This document shows, one piece after another, positions 52,640 to 62,768 of a stretch of 64,000 nt of DNA. A program made the translations under genes and the position numbers. The notes beneath the pieces are model-generated. The model saw only the letters and a list, made by a program, of their open reading frames with translations, was not told the DNA's origin and did not search any database. Positions within the stretch are counted from its first letter, which is position 1, and each line of letters opens with the position of its first letter. The stretch is from CBDATG01 sp965200145 (GTDB lineage: Bacteria; Chloroflexota; Dehalococcoidia; Lucifugimonadales; Lucifugimonadaceae), in contig CBDATG010000002.1 of NCBI GenBank assembly GCA_965200145.1, positions 868,001 through 932,000 on the forward strand, in the 5' to 3' direction.

Positions 52640-52831
52640 GCAACCTTGCCGACAAGCACCCACCGAATTGCCGTCCAAGGCTCAGCGTCCATTACGAACC
52701 GCGAAACAACCTAACCATTATCGGTTGTATACTGCGTTCAAGATTCGCACTCGCACCTCGTCCAATGCCGTAGTCCATCCCTTTCAATCTTCCCTCTTAG
52801 CCAGTCATTCAAACCACCATCACCCGACACC

Positions 52832-53923
52832 GTGACGACCCAAATCCAAGAAACCACTACCCCCGGCGCGTCGATGTCTCCTGCTGGCGCGCGTAGCGGC
52901 GATGCTGTCTTAAGCGTTGAAGACCTGCATGTCTACTACGAAACCGCCGCCGGCATGGTTAAGGCAGTCTCCGGTGTGTCGTTCGAACTCCGACGCGGCG
53001 AAAGACTCGCCCTCGTCGGAGAATCTGGATCAGGTAAGAGCACCATGGCCACCGCCCTGATGCGGATGACTCGACCGCCGGGAAGAATCGTCGCAGGAAA
53101 GATATCACTCGCCGGACGCGACGTGCTGCAACTCAACGAAGACGAAATGCGCGCCGCTAGACTAGCCGAAATCGCTCTAGTACCCCAAGGCGCTATGAAC
53201 TCGCTCAGCCCAGTCACCAAAGTCGGAAAACAGATCACAGACGGAATCATTGACCACGTGAACGACCAACACCCGAGCTCCAACAGTGCGCGGACAAATG
53301 GCAACATCACAAAACGACCGTCTCGGACATGGCTACGCGAGCGCGTGTCAGAACTGCTCACAAACGTCGGACTGTCCCCAAGTGTTGCCAACATGTTCCC
53401 TCACGAACTGAGCGGCGGTATGAAACAGCGCGCCGTCCTCGCCATCGCAACGTGTCTATCCCCGAAGGTCATAATCGCTGACGAACCTACATCGGCACTG
53501 GATGTCGTCGTCCAACGCCAAATCATGCAGACACTCGGAAAAGTCCAATCCGGACTCGACGCAGCCGTGATACTCGTCGGACACGACATGGGACTCGTCG
53601 CACAGTTCGCAGACACCATCGGAGTCATGTACGCTGGAAAACTTGTCGAACTCGGTCCAGTCGGACACGTCTTCGAAAACCCGCAACATCCTTACACTCA
53701 ACTACTGATCGAAAGCTTACCAACCTTCAGCGAAAAGAGAGACTTCATAGGCATCCCAGGTATGCCGCCCAGACTCATCAACCTACCCACTGGATGCGCC
53801 TTCTACCCACGATGCCCGCAACGGATGGAAGTGTGCTCCAACACGGACCCGTTCGACACGCAGATCGCGCGAGATTGGCGTACCGCATGCCACTTACACG
53901 TAGAGGATGCCGGAAATGGCTGA
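52832..53923 (+). CDS. dppD: Dipeptide-type ABC transporter ATPase (DppD family)
   Basis: Up to 363 aa from GTG 52832; ATG 52874 is an alternative. Walker A GESGSGKST, signature LSGGMKQRA, Walker B VIIADEPTSALD and the C-terminal oligopeptide-transport extension with Cys in GCAFYPRCPQRMEVC (iron-sulfur-like four-Cys pattern of this group). A 192-bp gap separates it from dppC, with no strong promoter. It overlaps dppF. Confidence 0.9.
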   Translation: MTTQIQETTTPGASMSPAGARSGDAVLSVEDLHVYYETAAGMVKAVSGVSFELRRGERLALVGESGSGKSTMATALMRMTRPPGRIVAGKISLAGRDVLQLNEDEMRAARLAEIALVPQGAMNSLSPVTKVGKQITDGIIDHVNDQHPSSNSARTNGNITKRPSRTWLRERVSELLTNVGLSPSVANMFPHELSGGMKQRAVLAIATCLSPKVIIADEPTSALDVVVQRQIMQTLGKVQSGLDAAVILVGHDMGLVAQFADTIGVMYAGKLVELGPVGHVFENPQHPYTQLLIESLPTFSEKRDFIGIPGMPPRLINLPTGCAFYPRCPQRMEVCSNTDPFDTQIARDWRTACHLHVEDAGNG

Positions 53924-54971
53924 CCTACTGCAACTGCAACATGTCAGCAAGGAGTTCGGCGGCGGCATCTTCAGCCGCTCCAATATCACGCTCGCGCTTG
54001 ACAACGTAACGTTCGGCATTCCTGGCGACCGTCCAACTATCACCGCCGTCGCAGGCGAGAGCGGCAGCGGCAAAACAACACTCGCACGACTGATGCTCGG
54101 CGTATTGGAACCCACCAGCGGCAGCGTCCTGTATCAGGGAATCGACATCCGCAGAATGTCCCGCGCAGATAGGATGCAGTACCGACGCGAAGTTCAACCC
54201 ATATTCCAAGACCCGTTCGAGGCGTATAACCCCTTCTACACGATCGACCATGTCCTGCACCGCCCTATCCGAAACTTCCACGTTGCCGACGACCGGTCAA
54301 CGCGTCAGGAGCGAATCGAAGAGGCTTTGCGCATGGTCGGGCTCCAACCCGAAGAGACACTAGGAAGGTACCCGCATCAGCTCTCAGGCGGCCAACGCCA
54401 AAGGGTGATGGTCGCCCGAGCATTGATACTCCGACCAAGAGTCATCCTCGCCGATGAGCCAGTCTCGATGGTCGACGCATCATTGCGCGCCACAATACTG
54501 CGATCCATCAGAGACCTCAACCGAATGCACGGCATTACCGTCGTCTACATCACTCACGACCTCACCACCGCATACCAAATGTGTGACAACATCGTCGTGA
54601 TGTACCGCGGCGCAGTTGTAGAAGCCGGCTCCGTCGATGAAGTCATCAAGAACCCTAAACATCCTTATACACAACTACTGATCGACTCCGTGCCGCAACC
54701 GGACCCGAAGACGACTTGGGGCGACGACGAGGTGCACTCCGAGCGTATCGACGAAGGCGGGATGCACTCCGAATCGTGTAACTTCGCAGACCGATGCCCA
54801 ATGGCAATGCCACAATGCTCAGAATCGGCACCGCCCCTCTACAAACTCAGCACTCACCAACTGGCCCGTTGCTTCCTGCACGACGAACACGATGCCGACC
54901 CGGACCCAGACATCGGGAACTCTTTCAGCTACAGAAACACCGCACAACAACCAGAAACCGTCGCAACATAG
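53916..54971 (+). CDS. dppF: Dipeptide-type ABC transporter ATPase (DppF family)
   Basis: 351 aa from ATG 53916, overlapping the dppD stop by 8 bp; ATG 53907 is an alternative. Walker A GESGSGKTT, QPIFQDPFEAYNPF (Q loop), signature LSGGQRQRV, Walker B VILADEPVSMVD, and a C-terminal Cys motif (CNFADRCPMAMPQC). It forms the ATPase heterodimer with DppD. These are the only such ATPases near the second permease pair at 59478. Confidence 0.9.
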   Translation: MADLLQLQHVSKEFGGGIFSRSNITLALDNVTFGIPGDRPTITAVAGESGSGKTTLARLMLGVLEPTSGSVLYQGIDIRRMSRADRMQYRREVQPIFQDPFEAYNPFYTIDHVLHRPIRNFHVADDRSTRQERIEEALRMVGLQPEETLGRYPHQLSGGQRQRVMVARALILRPRVILADEPVSMVDASLRATILRSIRDLNRMHGITVVYITHDLTTAYQMCDNIVVMYRGAVVEAGSVDEVIKNPKHPYTQLLIDSVPQPDPKTTWGDDEVHSERIDEGGMHSESCNFADRCPMAMPQCSESAPPLYKLSTHQLARCFLHDEHDADPDPDIGNSFSYRNTAQQPETVAT

Positions 54972-55027
54972 ACGGTCCGACGCACCGACAGACAGACTTC
55001 CGCCGCGCACAGCACGAACGCCGAGTT

Positions 55028-57277
55028 TCACTCTCGAGGCTCGGTGACTTCCAACCTCTGATTGGCCTCTAACCCAGTGAGCATCTGGATAACACCGCTA
55101 GGCCAACGTATCTCGATCTCATCGACCCGCTCCGACTCCCCGAGCCCGAAGTGTAAGTCGAGGCAGTTCATTCCCAAGAACGTCGAACCGCCGCCAACAT
55201 CCTGTATCTGCCTGTTTGACACACCGTCACCATCGGTGTCTGCTGCCAAACGCACGCGCGCACCGACCGCATCCGCATTGCTCCCTGTGCCGTCAACCGC
55301 CTGTCTGCCGATCAACCTCAACGTCAACCAGTTGCGCTCGTTCGCATTGTTGATCCAGAGAAACAACGGACCACGAAAGAAATCAATCGTCGTCGGAGAA
55401 AGATAGACAGGACCATTACTGTTGGTGCCTAGCAGGTCCACCGCACCATCACCGTTAACATCACACTTCGCAACGCCCTTCCCGTTCTCGTGAAACTCGT
55501 TCGACATGCGCTGACGGGCAGCATCGAATTGAGAGTCGGTCGGATCAACGATATCGTAATTCACACCCTGGATATCAAGCAACCTTGACTCCACCGTGAT
55601 GTCTTCAAAACCACCTGTACCGTCGCCACGCAACATGCGACCACTGCCCTTGTACTTCTGACCGTTCGGACCCTCTCCACGACCGCCCATCGCTCCAAGC
55701 CAGTACAAGTCTTGATCACCATCATTCTCGTAATCAAAGAATACCGTCCCAAACCCGAAGTCATACGCCGCTAAACCCGTAGGCTGCTCCCCCCAATCAG
55801 GAAGTATCAAATCCGCATCCAACGACTCTGGAGGTAGAGCGCGAGAAGGAACCACGTCAGTAGATGGCGCAACGTCCACGAAATCACCGATCGTGCCAAC
55901 TTCCGGATGCAACCTAACGCCATCGTTTCGCAATAAATAGTGGTAGCACGTACCCCAACCGTACTTGTGGCTATAAGCGCAATCCCCTGACGGGACCGGC
56001 GGAACCTCATGCAATAGAAAGTGGTAGCCAATGTTCGTGACGAAGATGTCAAGGTCGTCATCAAGGTCGTAATCACCCGTCGCAAACCCCATCCACGCGC
56101 CAACAGCGTCTACACCCATCTCGCCGCCTATCGAGGTGAAGCTTATCCCAGACGCGTCGCTGTCATTCCGATAAGCCTTCAACACATCACCATCATCCGC
56201 GAGCCAGAGATCCAGATCACCATCGTCATCATGATCAAAGAACATCGACGCAAGAGTCTGACCCGTAGGATCGCCAACCCGATTTCCCAACGCGTCTCGG
56301 AGCGATGCATCATATCCCGCCACTTGACCACCGAGGTCGGGATGATCGTATAGCACAGGGCGACCATCCGGATGCAACATCTTGATCGGCGGACCAATGA
56401 GCCCAGCGGACTCCGTGATATCCGTAAACCGCATCCCTCCATCGTTCCGGTACAGCACGTTGTAGTGACCATGGTGCCTCGGATCGTCAAACCTGATGAA
56501 GTCCTGGTCCAACCTGTTCCCAACGAAAACATCTAAATCACCGTCGTTATCCACATCCGCACAAGCGATCGTGATCGCCGAGCGCAAATTGACCGCGTCT
56601 CCGAACGCTGAGTCAGTAACATCCTCAAACCTCGAGCCTTCAACATTGCGAAGCAACCGGTCCTTGATCGCATTCGTCAACCTGTCATCCCCAGCAGCGG
56701 ACCGATAATCCAGCTCATCCCCGATCAAACCATATCCCGCAACGTATAGGTCCTGAAACCCATCGTTGTCGAAATCGCACGCCGACGCGGCCGATGAATT
56801 AGACAAGGTCAAGTCAGCATTCAATTCGGTCCCAACATCCGTGAACACCGCTTCGCCATCATTGCGGAACAGCAAATTGGGACCACCGGGAGCCTCGGGC
56901 AACTCCGAATCTCCGTTCGACTGTGTGATGTAAATATCCATGTCGCCATCGCGGTCGAAGTCGAAGAACACGGACCCTGGATGCCAGTTGTTGACGAACG
57001 CATTCTTGCCGAACGCGTCACGAGCAATGTTCGTGAAAGGCGCTACCGGCTCCATCCCAGGCACCGACACCGGGTCAGGTGCAGGACGGGGCGTTGGCGC
57101 AACAGCGTCTACAACCGGCGCGACTGTAGGAAACGCCGTGGGCACCGCAGTGGGAGTCGGCTCCGGAGATTGGCAGGCAATGAGTACCAGAACCGCAAAC
57201 GACAACGCGACCAACACGGTACGCCGGCCAGCACCATACCAAACCCGGCCCACAGAGTTTCCGAATGACCTAGACAC
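55028..57277 (-). CDS. VCBS/FG-GAP repeat lipoprotein with ASPIC/UnbV domain
   Basis: 749 aa from GTG 57277. A signal peptide with lipobox VLIAC is followed by a Pro/Thr stalk (PTAVPTAFPTVAP). Then come at least seven Asp-rich calcium-binding repeats (FFDFDRDGDMDIYI, CDFDNDGFQDLYV, CADVDNDGDLDVFV), predicting a beta-propeller. The end (GGGSTFLGMNCLDLHFGLGE, IEIRWPSGVIQ) is the ASPIC/UnbV domain of CRTAC1-like proteins. Surface binding is likely; ligand unknown. It sits between two transporter operons and is read toward dppF. Confidence 0.87.
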   Translation of the reverse strand: MSRSFGNSVGRVWYGAGRRTVLVALSFAVLVLIACQSPEPTPTAVPTAFPTVAPVVDAVAPTPRPAPDPVSVPGMEPVAPFTNIARDAFGKNAFVNNWHPGSVFFDFDRDGDMDIYITQSNGDSELPEAPGGPNLLFRNDGEAVFTDVGTELNADLTLSNSSAASACDFDNDGFQDLYVAGYGLIGDELDYRSAAGDDRLTNAIKDRLLRNVEGSRFEDVTDSAFGDAVNLRSAITIACADVDNDGDLDVFVGNRLDQDFIRFDDPRHHGHYNVLYRNDGGMRFTDITESAGLIGPPIKMLHPDGRPVLYDHPDLGGQVAGYDASLRDALGNRVGDPTGQTLASMFFDHDDDGDLDLWLADDGDVLKAYRNDSDASGISFTSIGGEMGVDAVGAWMGFATGDYDLDDDLDIFVTNIGYHFLLHEVPPVPSGDCAYSHKYGWGTCYHYLLRNDGVRLHPEVGTIGDFVDVAPSTDVVPSRALPPESLDADLILPDWGEQPTGLAAYDFGFGTVFFDYENDGDQDLYWLGAMGGRGEGPNGQKYKGSGRMLRGDGTGGFEDITVESRLLDIQGVNYDIVDPTDSQFDAARQRMSNEFHENGKGVAKCDVNGDGAVDLLGTNSNGPVYLSPTTIDFFRGPLFLWINNANERNWLTLRLIGRQAVDGTGSNADAVGARVRLAADTDGDGVSNRQIQDVGGGSTFLGMNCLDLHFGLGESERVDEIEIRWPSGVIQMLTGLEANQRLEVTEPRE

Positions 57278-57296
57278 AAACCCTCACATAAACGAA

Positions 57297-57375
57297 GCGG
57301 GCATCGATCAATACGACCGATGCCCGCCAATTCATCGTTGCAAACAGGCGCGGGACCCGTCAGCGCGAGTCCCGC
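57297..57375 (-). terminator. Two consecutive stem-loops after the second binding-protein gene
   Basis: GCGGGCATCG (57297-57306) with CGATGCCCGC (57318-57327) and GCGGGAC (57350-57356) with GTCCCGC (57369-57375) are both perfect stems. They follow the stop of the binding-protein gene at 57390 on the minus strand and precede the UnbV gene, so they probably end most transcription there. Confidence 0.65.
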
Positions 57376-57389
57376 ACATTCGCTAACTG

Positions 57390-59297
57390 CTACTGCGTCG
57401 GCTCCAAGTTGAGCGTGATCAAGTACCAGCCATTCCAAGGCGGGTAAGGCGCAACGTACGGATCCTCAACTCCAGGCCAACCATCCCAGTACTCCGTGTT
57501 GTGCACAATCACATGCAACTCCTCAGCAATGTGAATCACCGGCATGTCGCGAAGGAAAAGCTCCATCGCACCACGAGCTAGCTCCACGTAACGCGGATCG
57601 TTCGGCGAGTGCAACATCGCCTCCATCTCGTCCAGAATCGCGTCCATCTCCGCATTCTCGTAGCGACCGCCCTGCACAGCACCCTTGTACGTCTCGCCAG
57701 GAGGTGCCGAGTTCTTCGAGTGGTAAGACTTGAACGTGTCGTAAGGCTCGTTGATCGAACCGCACTGTACCCATACAACCTCGGTCTCGCCAAGCCGCAA
57801 TCTATCGCCAATCGTTGCCGGCTCGCCCTGCTTGAACACCGCGTCGAAGCCCGCCGCCTTCAGCTGCTTCTCAAGGAACGGACCCTGCGGGCGAATCCAA
57901 GAAGGTATCTCTAGCGTGATGTTCACACGCTCCCCATCCTTCGTCCAGAAGTCCTCACTGTCCTTTGAGTAACCCGAAGACGTCATGCGCTCTTCAACCT
58001 TGGCGAGACTGAACTCCCCAGGCATGTACTTGTCGATGACATCCTGCATCAGCGGGAGGTACTGCTTAACGCCATAAGACGAAATCGGCACCACCACCGA
58101 TGGAACACCGCCTTCATACGCAAGACCGGTGATCTCGTTGCGGTCGATCGCGTGGTTGATCGCCCAGCGCACGTTCACATCATCAAAGTGCTTCTTCTGG
58201 TTGTTCAAGATCAACACGAAGTTGCAACCATCCGGCGCTCCCCAGACCGGACCCTCAAAGTTCCAAGAACGCAACGAGTCGTTGAAGCCCTTGGCTGCCT
58301 CAAACGTACCCTTGAGCAACGGCGGACCAACATCCAGCTGGTTGTTGATGTAAAGCTGCGCCGCAATATCGTCGTTCGCGACCGGGATGTACTCAATGCG
58401 TTCCACCTGCGGCGCCGGTGAGAAACCAGTTTCCGTCGCCCACCAATCGTCGCGACGATCGTAGATCTGAACATCCGGAGTCGACAGCGCAAGACGATAA
58501 GCACCAGTCCCCAACGGCCAACCCTTCGAAGGATCGTAGTTGTTAAACGTCGTCGGGTCTTGGCCTTCCCAGACATGCTTCGGAACAATCGCCGTGTGGT
58601 TCTCCCAACCGAAACCGAACTGCACCTGGAAGAAACGAGGATCTGGACGTGTCAGGTCGATCGTCAGATTGTAGTCGTCAGTGACCGTCACTTCGCTAAT
58701 CTGATCCGCCCATAGCGAGTTGCGGGAAAGCTCCTCGTTCGCAATCACCATATCGATCGTGAACTTAACATCATGCGCCGTGAACGGTACGCCATCAGAC
58801 CACTTCGCACCCTCGCGGATCTTCACATCGATCGAGTCCAGAGAATCGTTGTACTCAAACGACTCGCCCAGCCAAGGAATGATCTCACCAGTGTTCAGAT
58901 TCGTGTAGAACAGGAACTCGATCAGACCCTTCTCGGACGCATGACGGGCATGACTGTTGCCAGGCAACCACCAGTTGAAGTTCTCAACGTTGTCGTGTTG
59001 CGTACGGTATGAGTCACTCCAGTGGGTGATCACTAACGTACGGTTTCGAGGAACGTCCTTCAACGCGCTGGGATCAGGAGTCGGCGTCACCTCCACCGTT
59101 CGCTCAACTTCCACAACTTGAGTCTGAACGACGGTGCGCTCGACCTCCACGACCTGGGTTTGCACGACCGTCCTTTCAACCACCTGCGTGTGGATGATCG
59201 GCGTCGCGTCTCCACCGCCGCAGGCGATCACGATCGCTGACATGGCAAACGCCACCGCGGCAGGTACCGCAAACATCAGCCTCTTATGCAGTTTCAT
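57390..59297 (-). CDS. Peptide ABC transporter substrate-binding lipoprotein with stalk repeats
   Basis: 635 aa; GGAGGGAAG lies just before ATG 59297. The signal peptide ends in lipobox IVIAC. A 45-residue stalk has a 12-residue repeat (VERTVVQTQVVE) and a PTPDPS hinge. The family 5 binding domain follows: IREGAKWSDGVPFTAHDVKF near 165, VRWAINHAIDRNEI near 375, and VVWVQCGSINEP later. It is divergent from its presumed permeases at 59478 and 60489. Confidence 0.88.
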   Translation of the reverse strand: MKLHKRLMFAVPAAVAFAMSAIVIACGGGDATPIIHTQVVERTVVQTQVVEVERTVVQTQVVEVERTVEVTPTPDPSALKDVPRNRTLVITHWSDSYRTQHDNVENFNWWLPGNSHARHASEKGLIEFLFYTNLNTGEIIPWLGESFEYNDSLDSIDVKIREGAKWSDGVPFTAHDVKFTIDMVIANEELSRNSLWADQISEVTVTDDYNLTIDLTRPDPRFFQVQFGFGWENHTAIVPKHVWEGQDPTTFNNYDPSKGWPLGTGAYRLALSTPDVQIYDRRDDWWATETGFSPAPQVERIEYIPVANDDIAAQLYINNQLDVGPPLLKGTFEAAKGFNDSLRSWNFEGPVWGAPDGCNFVLILNNQKKHFDDVNVRWAINHAIDRNEITGLAYEGGVPSVVVPISSYGVKQYLPLMQDVIDKYMPGEFSLAKVEERMTSSGYSKDSEDFWTKDGERVNITLEIPSWIRPQGPFLEKQLKAAGFDAVFKQGEPATIGDRLRLGETEVVWVQCGSINEPYDTFKSYHSKNSAPPGETYKGAVQGGRYENAEMDAILDEMEAMLHSPNDPRYVELARGAMELFLRDMPVIHIAEELHVIVHNTEYWDGWPGVEDPYVAPYPPWNGWYLITLNLEPTQ

Positions 59298-59371
59298 TTC
59301 TTCCCTCCGAAACTAGCGTTCGGTCGCGCCAAGTCGCGTCTCAGCACGACTCAGCGTTACGCGTTATCATT

Positions 59372-59426
59372 CTTGACATTCCAACGCGTTGCGTTAAAGT
59401 TAGCGAACATTCGCAAGAATGTCAAG
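59372..59426. promoter_or_regulatory. Face-to-face divergent promoters in an inverted repeat
   Basis: CTTGACATTC (59372-59381) and GAATGTCAAG (59417-59426) are perfect 10-bp inverted arms, each holding a consensus TTGACA -35. Rightward, TAAAGT (59395-59400) follows at 16 bp; leftward, TAACTT (59402-59397) follows at 17 bp. The two -10 boxes overlap, so polymerase could occupy only one direction at a time, toward the permeases or toward the binding-protein gene. Confidence 0.45.
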
Positions 59427-59477
59427 ATTATATCAACAACTTTCAGATTCACCACCAACCACACGCCGACTCACCAC

Positions 59478-60482
59478 ATGACCGTCTCATACGTAGCACG
59501 ACGCATCGGACTCTTTGTCGCAATGGTTTGGGTCGGCGTCACACTCGTCTTCCTGCTAACGCGACTCGCTCCAGGCGACCCGATCGAAGCGAAGGTCGTC
59601 GCACAAGAAGCTGTCGCAGGAAACACCGGCGGAGACATAAACGCTATCGTTGACGCATATCGCAGAAAGTTCGACCTTGACAGACCACTCCACATCCAAT
59701 ACATCACTTACGTATCCAACATCGTCCGTGGCGACTTCGGATACTCACTCACAAACTACCCAGCGCGAGTCATCGACAAAATCAGCGCAGCCATGCCTTG
59801 GTCCATCGGATTGATCGGCGTTACGACCGTGATATCTGTTCTCTTCGGATCGTTGGTGGGCGCGTTGATCGCGTGGCGCAGATCGTATGTTTCCATCAAC
59901 ATCTTCCTACCCGTGCTGATGGTCACCGCCGCTGTCCCATTCTTCCTGTTCGGACTCGTGCTCCAATTCCTATTCGGCACACTATGGCAGTGGCTGCCAC
60001 CGGCTTTCGGCAAAGACCCAGGTTTCATCCTAGGATTCAACATCGAATCGGCTTGGCAGATCATCAAACACGGAATCCTGCCGTCCACCGCCATCATCAT
60101 CGGTAGCACCGGATTCTGGGGACTAGGGATGCGCGCAATGATGGTCACCACAGCCGGTGAAGACTTCATGGTCCTCGGTGATGCAAAGGGGCTGAAGGAA
60201 CGACGGCTCTTCCTCGGATACGCAGTTCGAAACGTGCTGTTGCCGCAAATGACCGCACTAGCCATAGCACTGGCATACGTCGCATCCGGTCAGGTACTCG
60301 TCGAAGTCGTCTTCAACTACCCCGGACTAGGCCTACTCCTACGAAACGCTATCGGCGAGAGCGATTACTTCATGATCCAAGGCGTCGCTCTCACTGTGAT
60401 AATCGCCGTCGCCATCGCACTCCTCATCATGGACCTGATATATCCACTTATTGATCCGAGAATCACATACCGACGCAGATGA
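59478..60482 (+). CDS. Peptide ABC transporter permease (DppB family)
   Basis: 334 aa from ATG 59478, the start of the usual N-terminal helix (VARRIGLFVAMVWVGVTLVFLL); in-frame upstream codons are leader. FDLDRPLHIQYITYVSNIVRGDFGYSL and the EAA-type loop GEDFMVLGDAKGLKERRLFLGYAVRNVLLP are typical. It forms a channel with the next gene product. No ATPase gene follows. Confidence 0.87.
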   Translation: MTVSYVARRIGLFVAMVWVGVTLVFLLTRLAPGDPIEAKVVAQEAVAGNTGGDINAIVDAYRRKFDLDRPLHIQYITYVSNIVRGDFGYSLTNYPARVIDKISAAMPWSIGLIGVTTVISVLFGSLVGALIAWRRSYVSINIFLPVLMVTAAVPFFLFGLVLQFLFGTLWQWLPPAFGKDPGFILGFNIESAWQIIKHGILPSTAIIIGSTGFWGLGMRAMMVTTAGEDFMVLGDAKGLKERRLFLGYAVRNVLLPQMTALAIALAYVASGQVLVEVVFNYPGLGLLLRNAIGESDYFMIQGVALTVIIAVAIALLIMDLIYPLIDPRITYRRR

Positions 60483-60488
60483 CACGCC

Positions 60489-61421
60489 GTGCAAGTTAAC
60501 CCACAGATCGATACACCCGCTCCAGAGCCGGCCGAAGCATCGTACGCACGCGTCCGCGGCGCAGGTAGAACCACCGCACGTGTGTATCGGTTCTTCAGAC
60601 ACAACTTGAAGATCACCGCCGGCATGTCAATGGTCATGATCGTCGTGCTGTTCGGATTAGCCGGACCGATATTCGTTGACCTAGAGCGCGCCGAAGTCGG
60701 GTCATTCATTCCGCCAGGCCAGCCGCCATCTCCAGAGAACTGGCTCGGAACAGATGCGAACGGTCGCGACATGCTCGCATGGCTCATCGACGCAACACCC
60801 GACTCCCTACGAGTCGGAATCATGGCAGGCGGACTCGGGGTAGCTTTCGGCGCAATCGTCGGTTTCATCGCCGGGTACTACGGCGGATGGATAGATGGAA
60901 TTCTCCGTAACTTCACCGACATCATGCTCGCCATTCCCGGTCTCCTGGTGTTGATCGTCCTCGCAAGCGTCGTCGAAGTATTCTCGCTTGAGATGATGGC
61001 TCTCGTCATCGCCGCATTCGGATGGATGGGGGCCGCGCGCATCATACGCGCGCAAGTACTCACAATGCGCGAACGAATGTACGTTGAGATCGCACGCATG
61101 TCCGGTGAACGCGGACTCTACATCGTATTCATGGAACTGCTCCCAAACCTGATGCCATTCTTGCTGGCAGCCTTCGTGTCCACACTCATCCAATCGATCC
61201 TTGCAGCAGTCGGACTGGAGTTCCTAGGACTCGGACCAGTTGACATCTCAACTCTAGGTAACATCCTCTACTGGCAGAACTTCTACAACGCCGTCGTAAG
61301 AGGCATGTGGTGGTGGTGGGGATCCCCAATCGTCATTTTCGTCATCCTATTCTCGGGACTCTTCATCGCCTCTATCGGACTGGACGAATGGGCGAACCCA
61401 AGGCTCCGAAGCCGAGTCTAA
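60489..61421 (+). CDS. Peptide ABC transporter permease (DppC family)
   Basis: 310 aa from GTG 60489, 6 bp after the previous stop. WLGTDANGRDMLAWLIDATPDSL, GFIAGYYGGWIDGILRNFTDIMLAIP and MYVEIARMSGERGLYIVFMELLPNLMP (EAA loop) are family blocks. It is followed by an enolase-superfamily gene rather than ATPases, so it may borrow DppD/DppF. Confidence 0.86.
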   Translation: MQVNPQIDTPAPEPAEASYARVRGAGRTTARVYRFFRHNLKITAGMSMVMIVVLFGLAGPIFVDLERAEVGSFIPPGQPPSPENWLGTDANGRDMLAWLIDATPDSLRVGIMAGGLGVAFGAIVGFIAGYYGGWIDGILRNFTDIMLAIPGLLVLIVLASVVEVFSLEMMALVIAAFGWMGAARIIRAQVLTMRERMYVEIARMSGERGLYIVFMELLPNLMPFLLAAFVSTLIQSILAAVGLEFLGLGPVDISTLGNILYWQNFYNAVVRGMWWWWGSPIVIFVILFSGLFIASIGLDEWANPRLRSRV

Positions 61422-61496
61422 TTACTCTGAATTGCGGCGACGGATTCAAAACCGAGACGGCGATGACGCCCAAACGCCAGTATTGGCAATCCTGAC

Positions 61497-62639
61497 GTGA
61501 AGATAACCGACGTTAGCATCTCCGTATTCGAGATGCCTACCAACACGCCGTACTTCAATCTCAAGCTCCAACAACGCGGCAAACGTCAAATCTGGCGTTC
61601 GCAACCCATCGGGAAACAACCCGACCAAATTCACATCCTACACGTTCGCACAGACGATGGCATCGAAGGAATATGCACCGTCGGAGACGCACGCTACACC
61701 TCGATGCGTGCTATCGACTTAGAGCACCTACGCCACCTAACCATCGGCGAAGACCCAATCGACAGAACCCGACTGAACGACAAACTCGCAGCCGCCACGC
61801 GGCATGTCTTTACCATGCCAAGCTGGTACGGCGCGTTCGACAACTGCCTGTGGGATATCGCAGGAAAAGCGCAAAACCTACCCGTCTACAAACTCATCGG
61901 GCAAGCACGCGAACAAGCACCCGCTTACTACAACTACCGCTCCGGCGACTCGCTGGAAGACGCGCTAAACGATGTCCAACGCGCCCTGAGCTTGGGATTC
62001 CCGGCCGTAAAAGACCACCTCTCACACGACTTGGCAACCAACGTCAAGTGGCTCGAAGCGGTCAGAATGCAATGCGGCGACGCGGTCGACATAATGCACG
62101 ACGCGGCCGGCGCCCGCTACGACCTTCACGATGCCGTTGTCGTCGGCGAAGCGTTACATCAACTCAACTATCGGTGGTTCGAAGAGCCAATACCAGATCG
62201 CGACTTCAACCAGCTACGCCAACTATGCTCACAGCTTGAGGTGCCAGTCATGGCAAACGAAACCTTGATGCACGAACCAGAAATCTGCAAGGTGTGGCTA
62301 GAGCAAGGCACATCCGACATTCTCCGCGCAAACGCACGGAACGGAACCACTGCCGTCTTGGACCTCGCAGCTCACGCCGCCGGACACAACGCACACATCG
62401 AGCTCAACGGACCAGGCGGACTTTTCGGCTTGGTACACGCTCATCTAGCCTGCGCCATCCAAAACACAACATACTACGAATACTTCCCCGGCGGCACCCG
62501 CGACGAAATCGGCAAGGAGGTCGGATTGACAAACCCTCCCATTCCGACCAATGGCCACGTAACACCTCCCAACGGACCGGGCTGGGGTGCAGAATGGGAC
62601 ATAGACTATTTCGAGTCAAAACGCGTCGCGACGATGTAG
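61497..62639 (+). CDS. Enolase-superfamily (mandelate racemase/galactonate dehydratase-like) enzyme
   Basis: 380 aa from GTG 61497. The capping domain ends near residue 115 and the barrel carries the metal ligands: Asp in DIMHDAAG, Glu in WFEEPIPD and Glu in VMANETL. The catalytic Lys block is FPAVKDHLSHD, and IELNGPGG may supply a late His-like position. These enzymes abstract a proton next to a carboxylate, usually dehydrating sugar acids or racemising. Its position after the permeases suggests the imported compound or a product is a sugar or hydroxy acid. Confidence 0.86.
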   Translation: MKITDVSISVFEMPTNTPYFNLKLQQRGKRQIWRSQPIGKQPDQIHILHVRTDDGIEGICTVGDARYTSMRAIDLEHLRHLTIGEDPIDRTRLNDKLAAATRHVFTMPSWYGAFDNCLWDIAGKAQNLPVYKLIGQAREQAPAYYNYRSGDSLEDALNDVQRALSLGFPAVKDHLSHDLATNVKWLEAVRMQCGDAVDIMHDAAGARYDLHDAVVVGEALHQLNYRWFEEPIPDRDFNQLRQLCSQLEVPVMANETLMHEPEICKVWLEQGTSDILRANARNGTTAVLDLAAHAAGHNAHIELNGPGGLFGLVHAHLACAIQNTTYYEYFPGGTRDEIGKEVGLTNPPIPTNGHVTPPNGPGWGAEWDIDYFESKRVATM

Positions 62640-62768
62640 ACAAACACGCCAACACCAACGCCCGCCATACTTGCACCATCCGCGCTCGGTTATCCTATCT
62701 GCAAGTATTCCCGCAACCACGGGAGTCAACCGCAAACATACGCTCGATCACATCCCAGGCACTATCCA

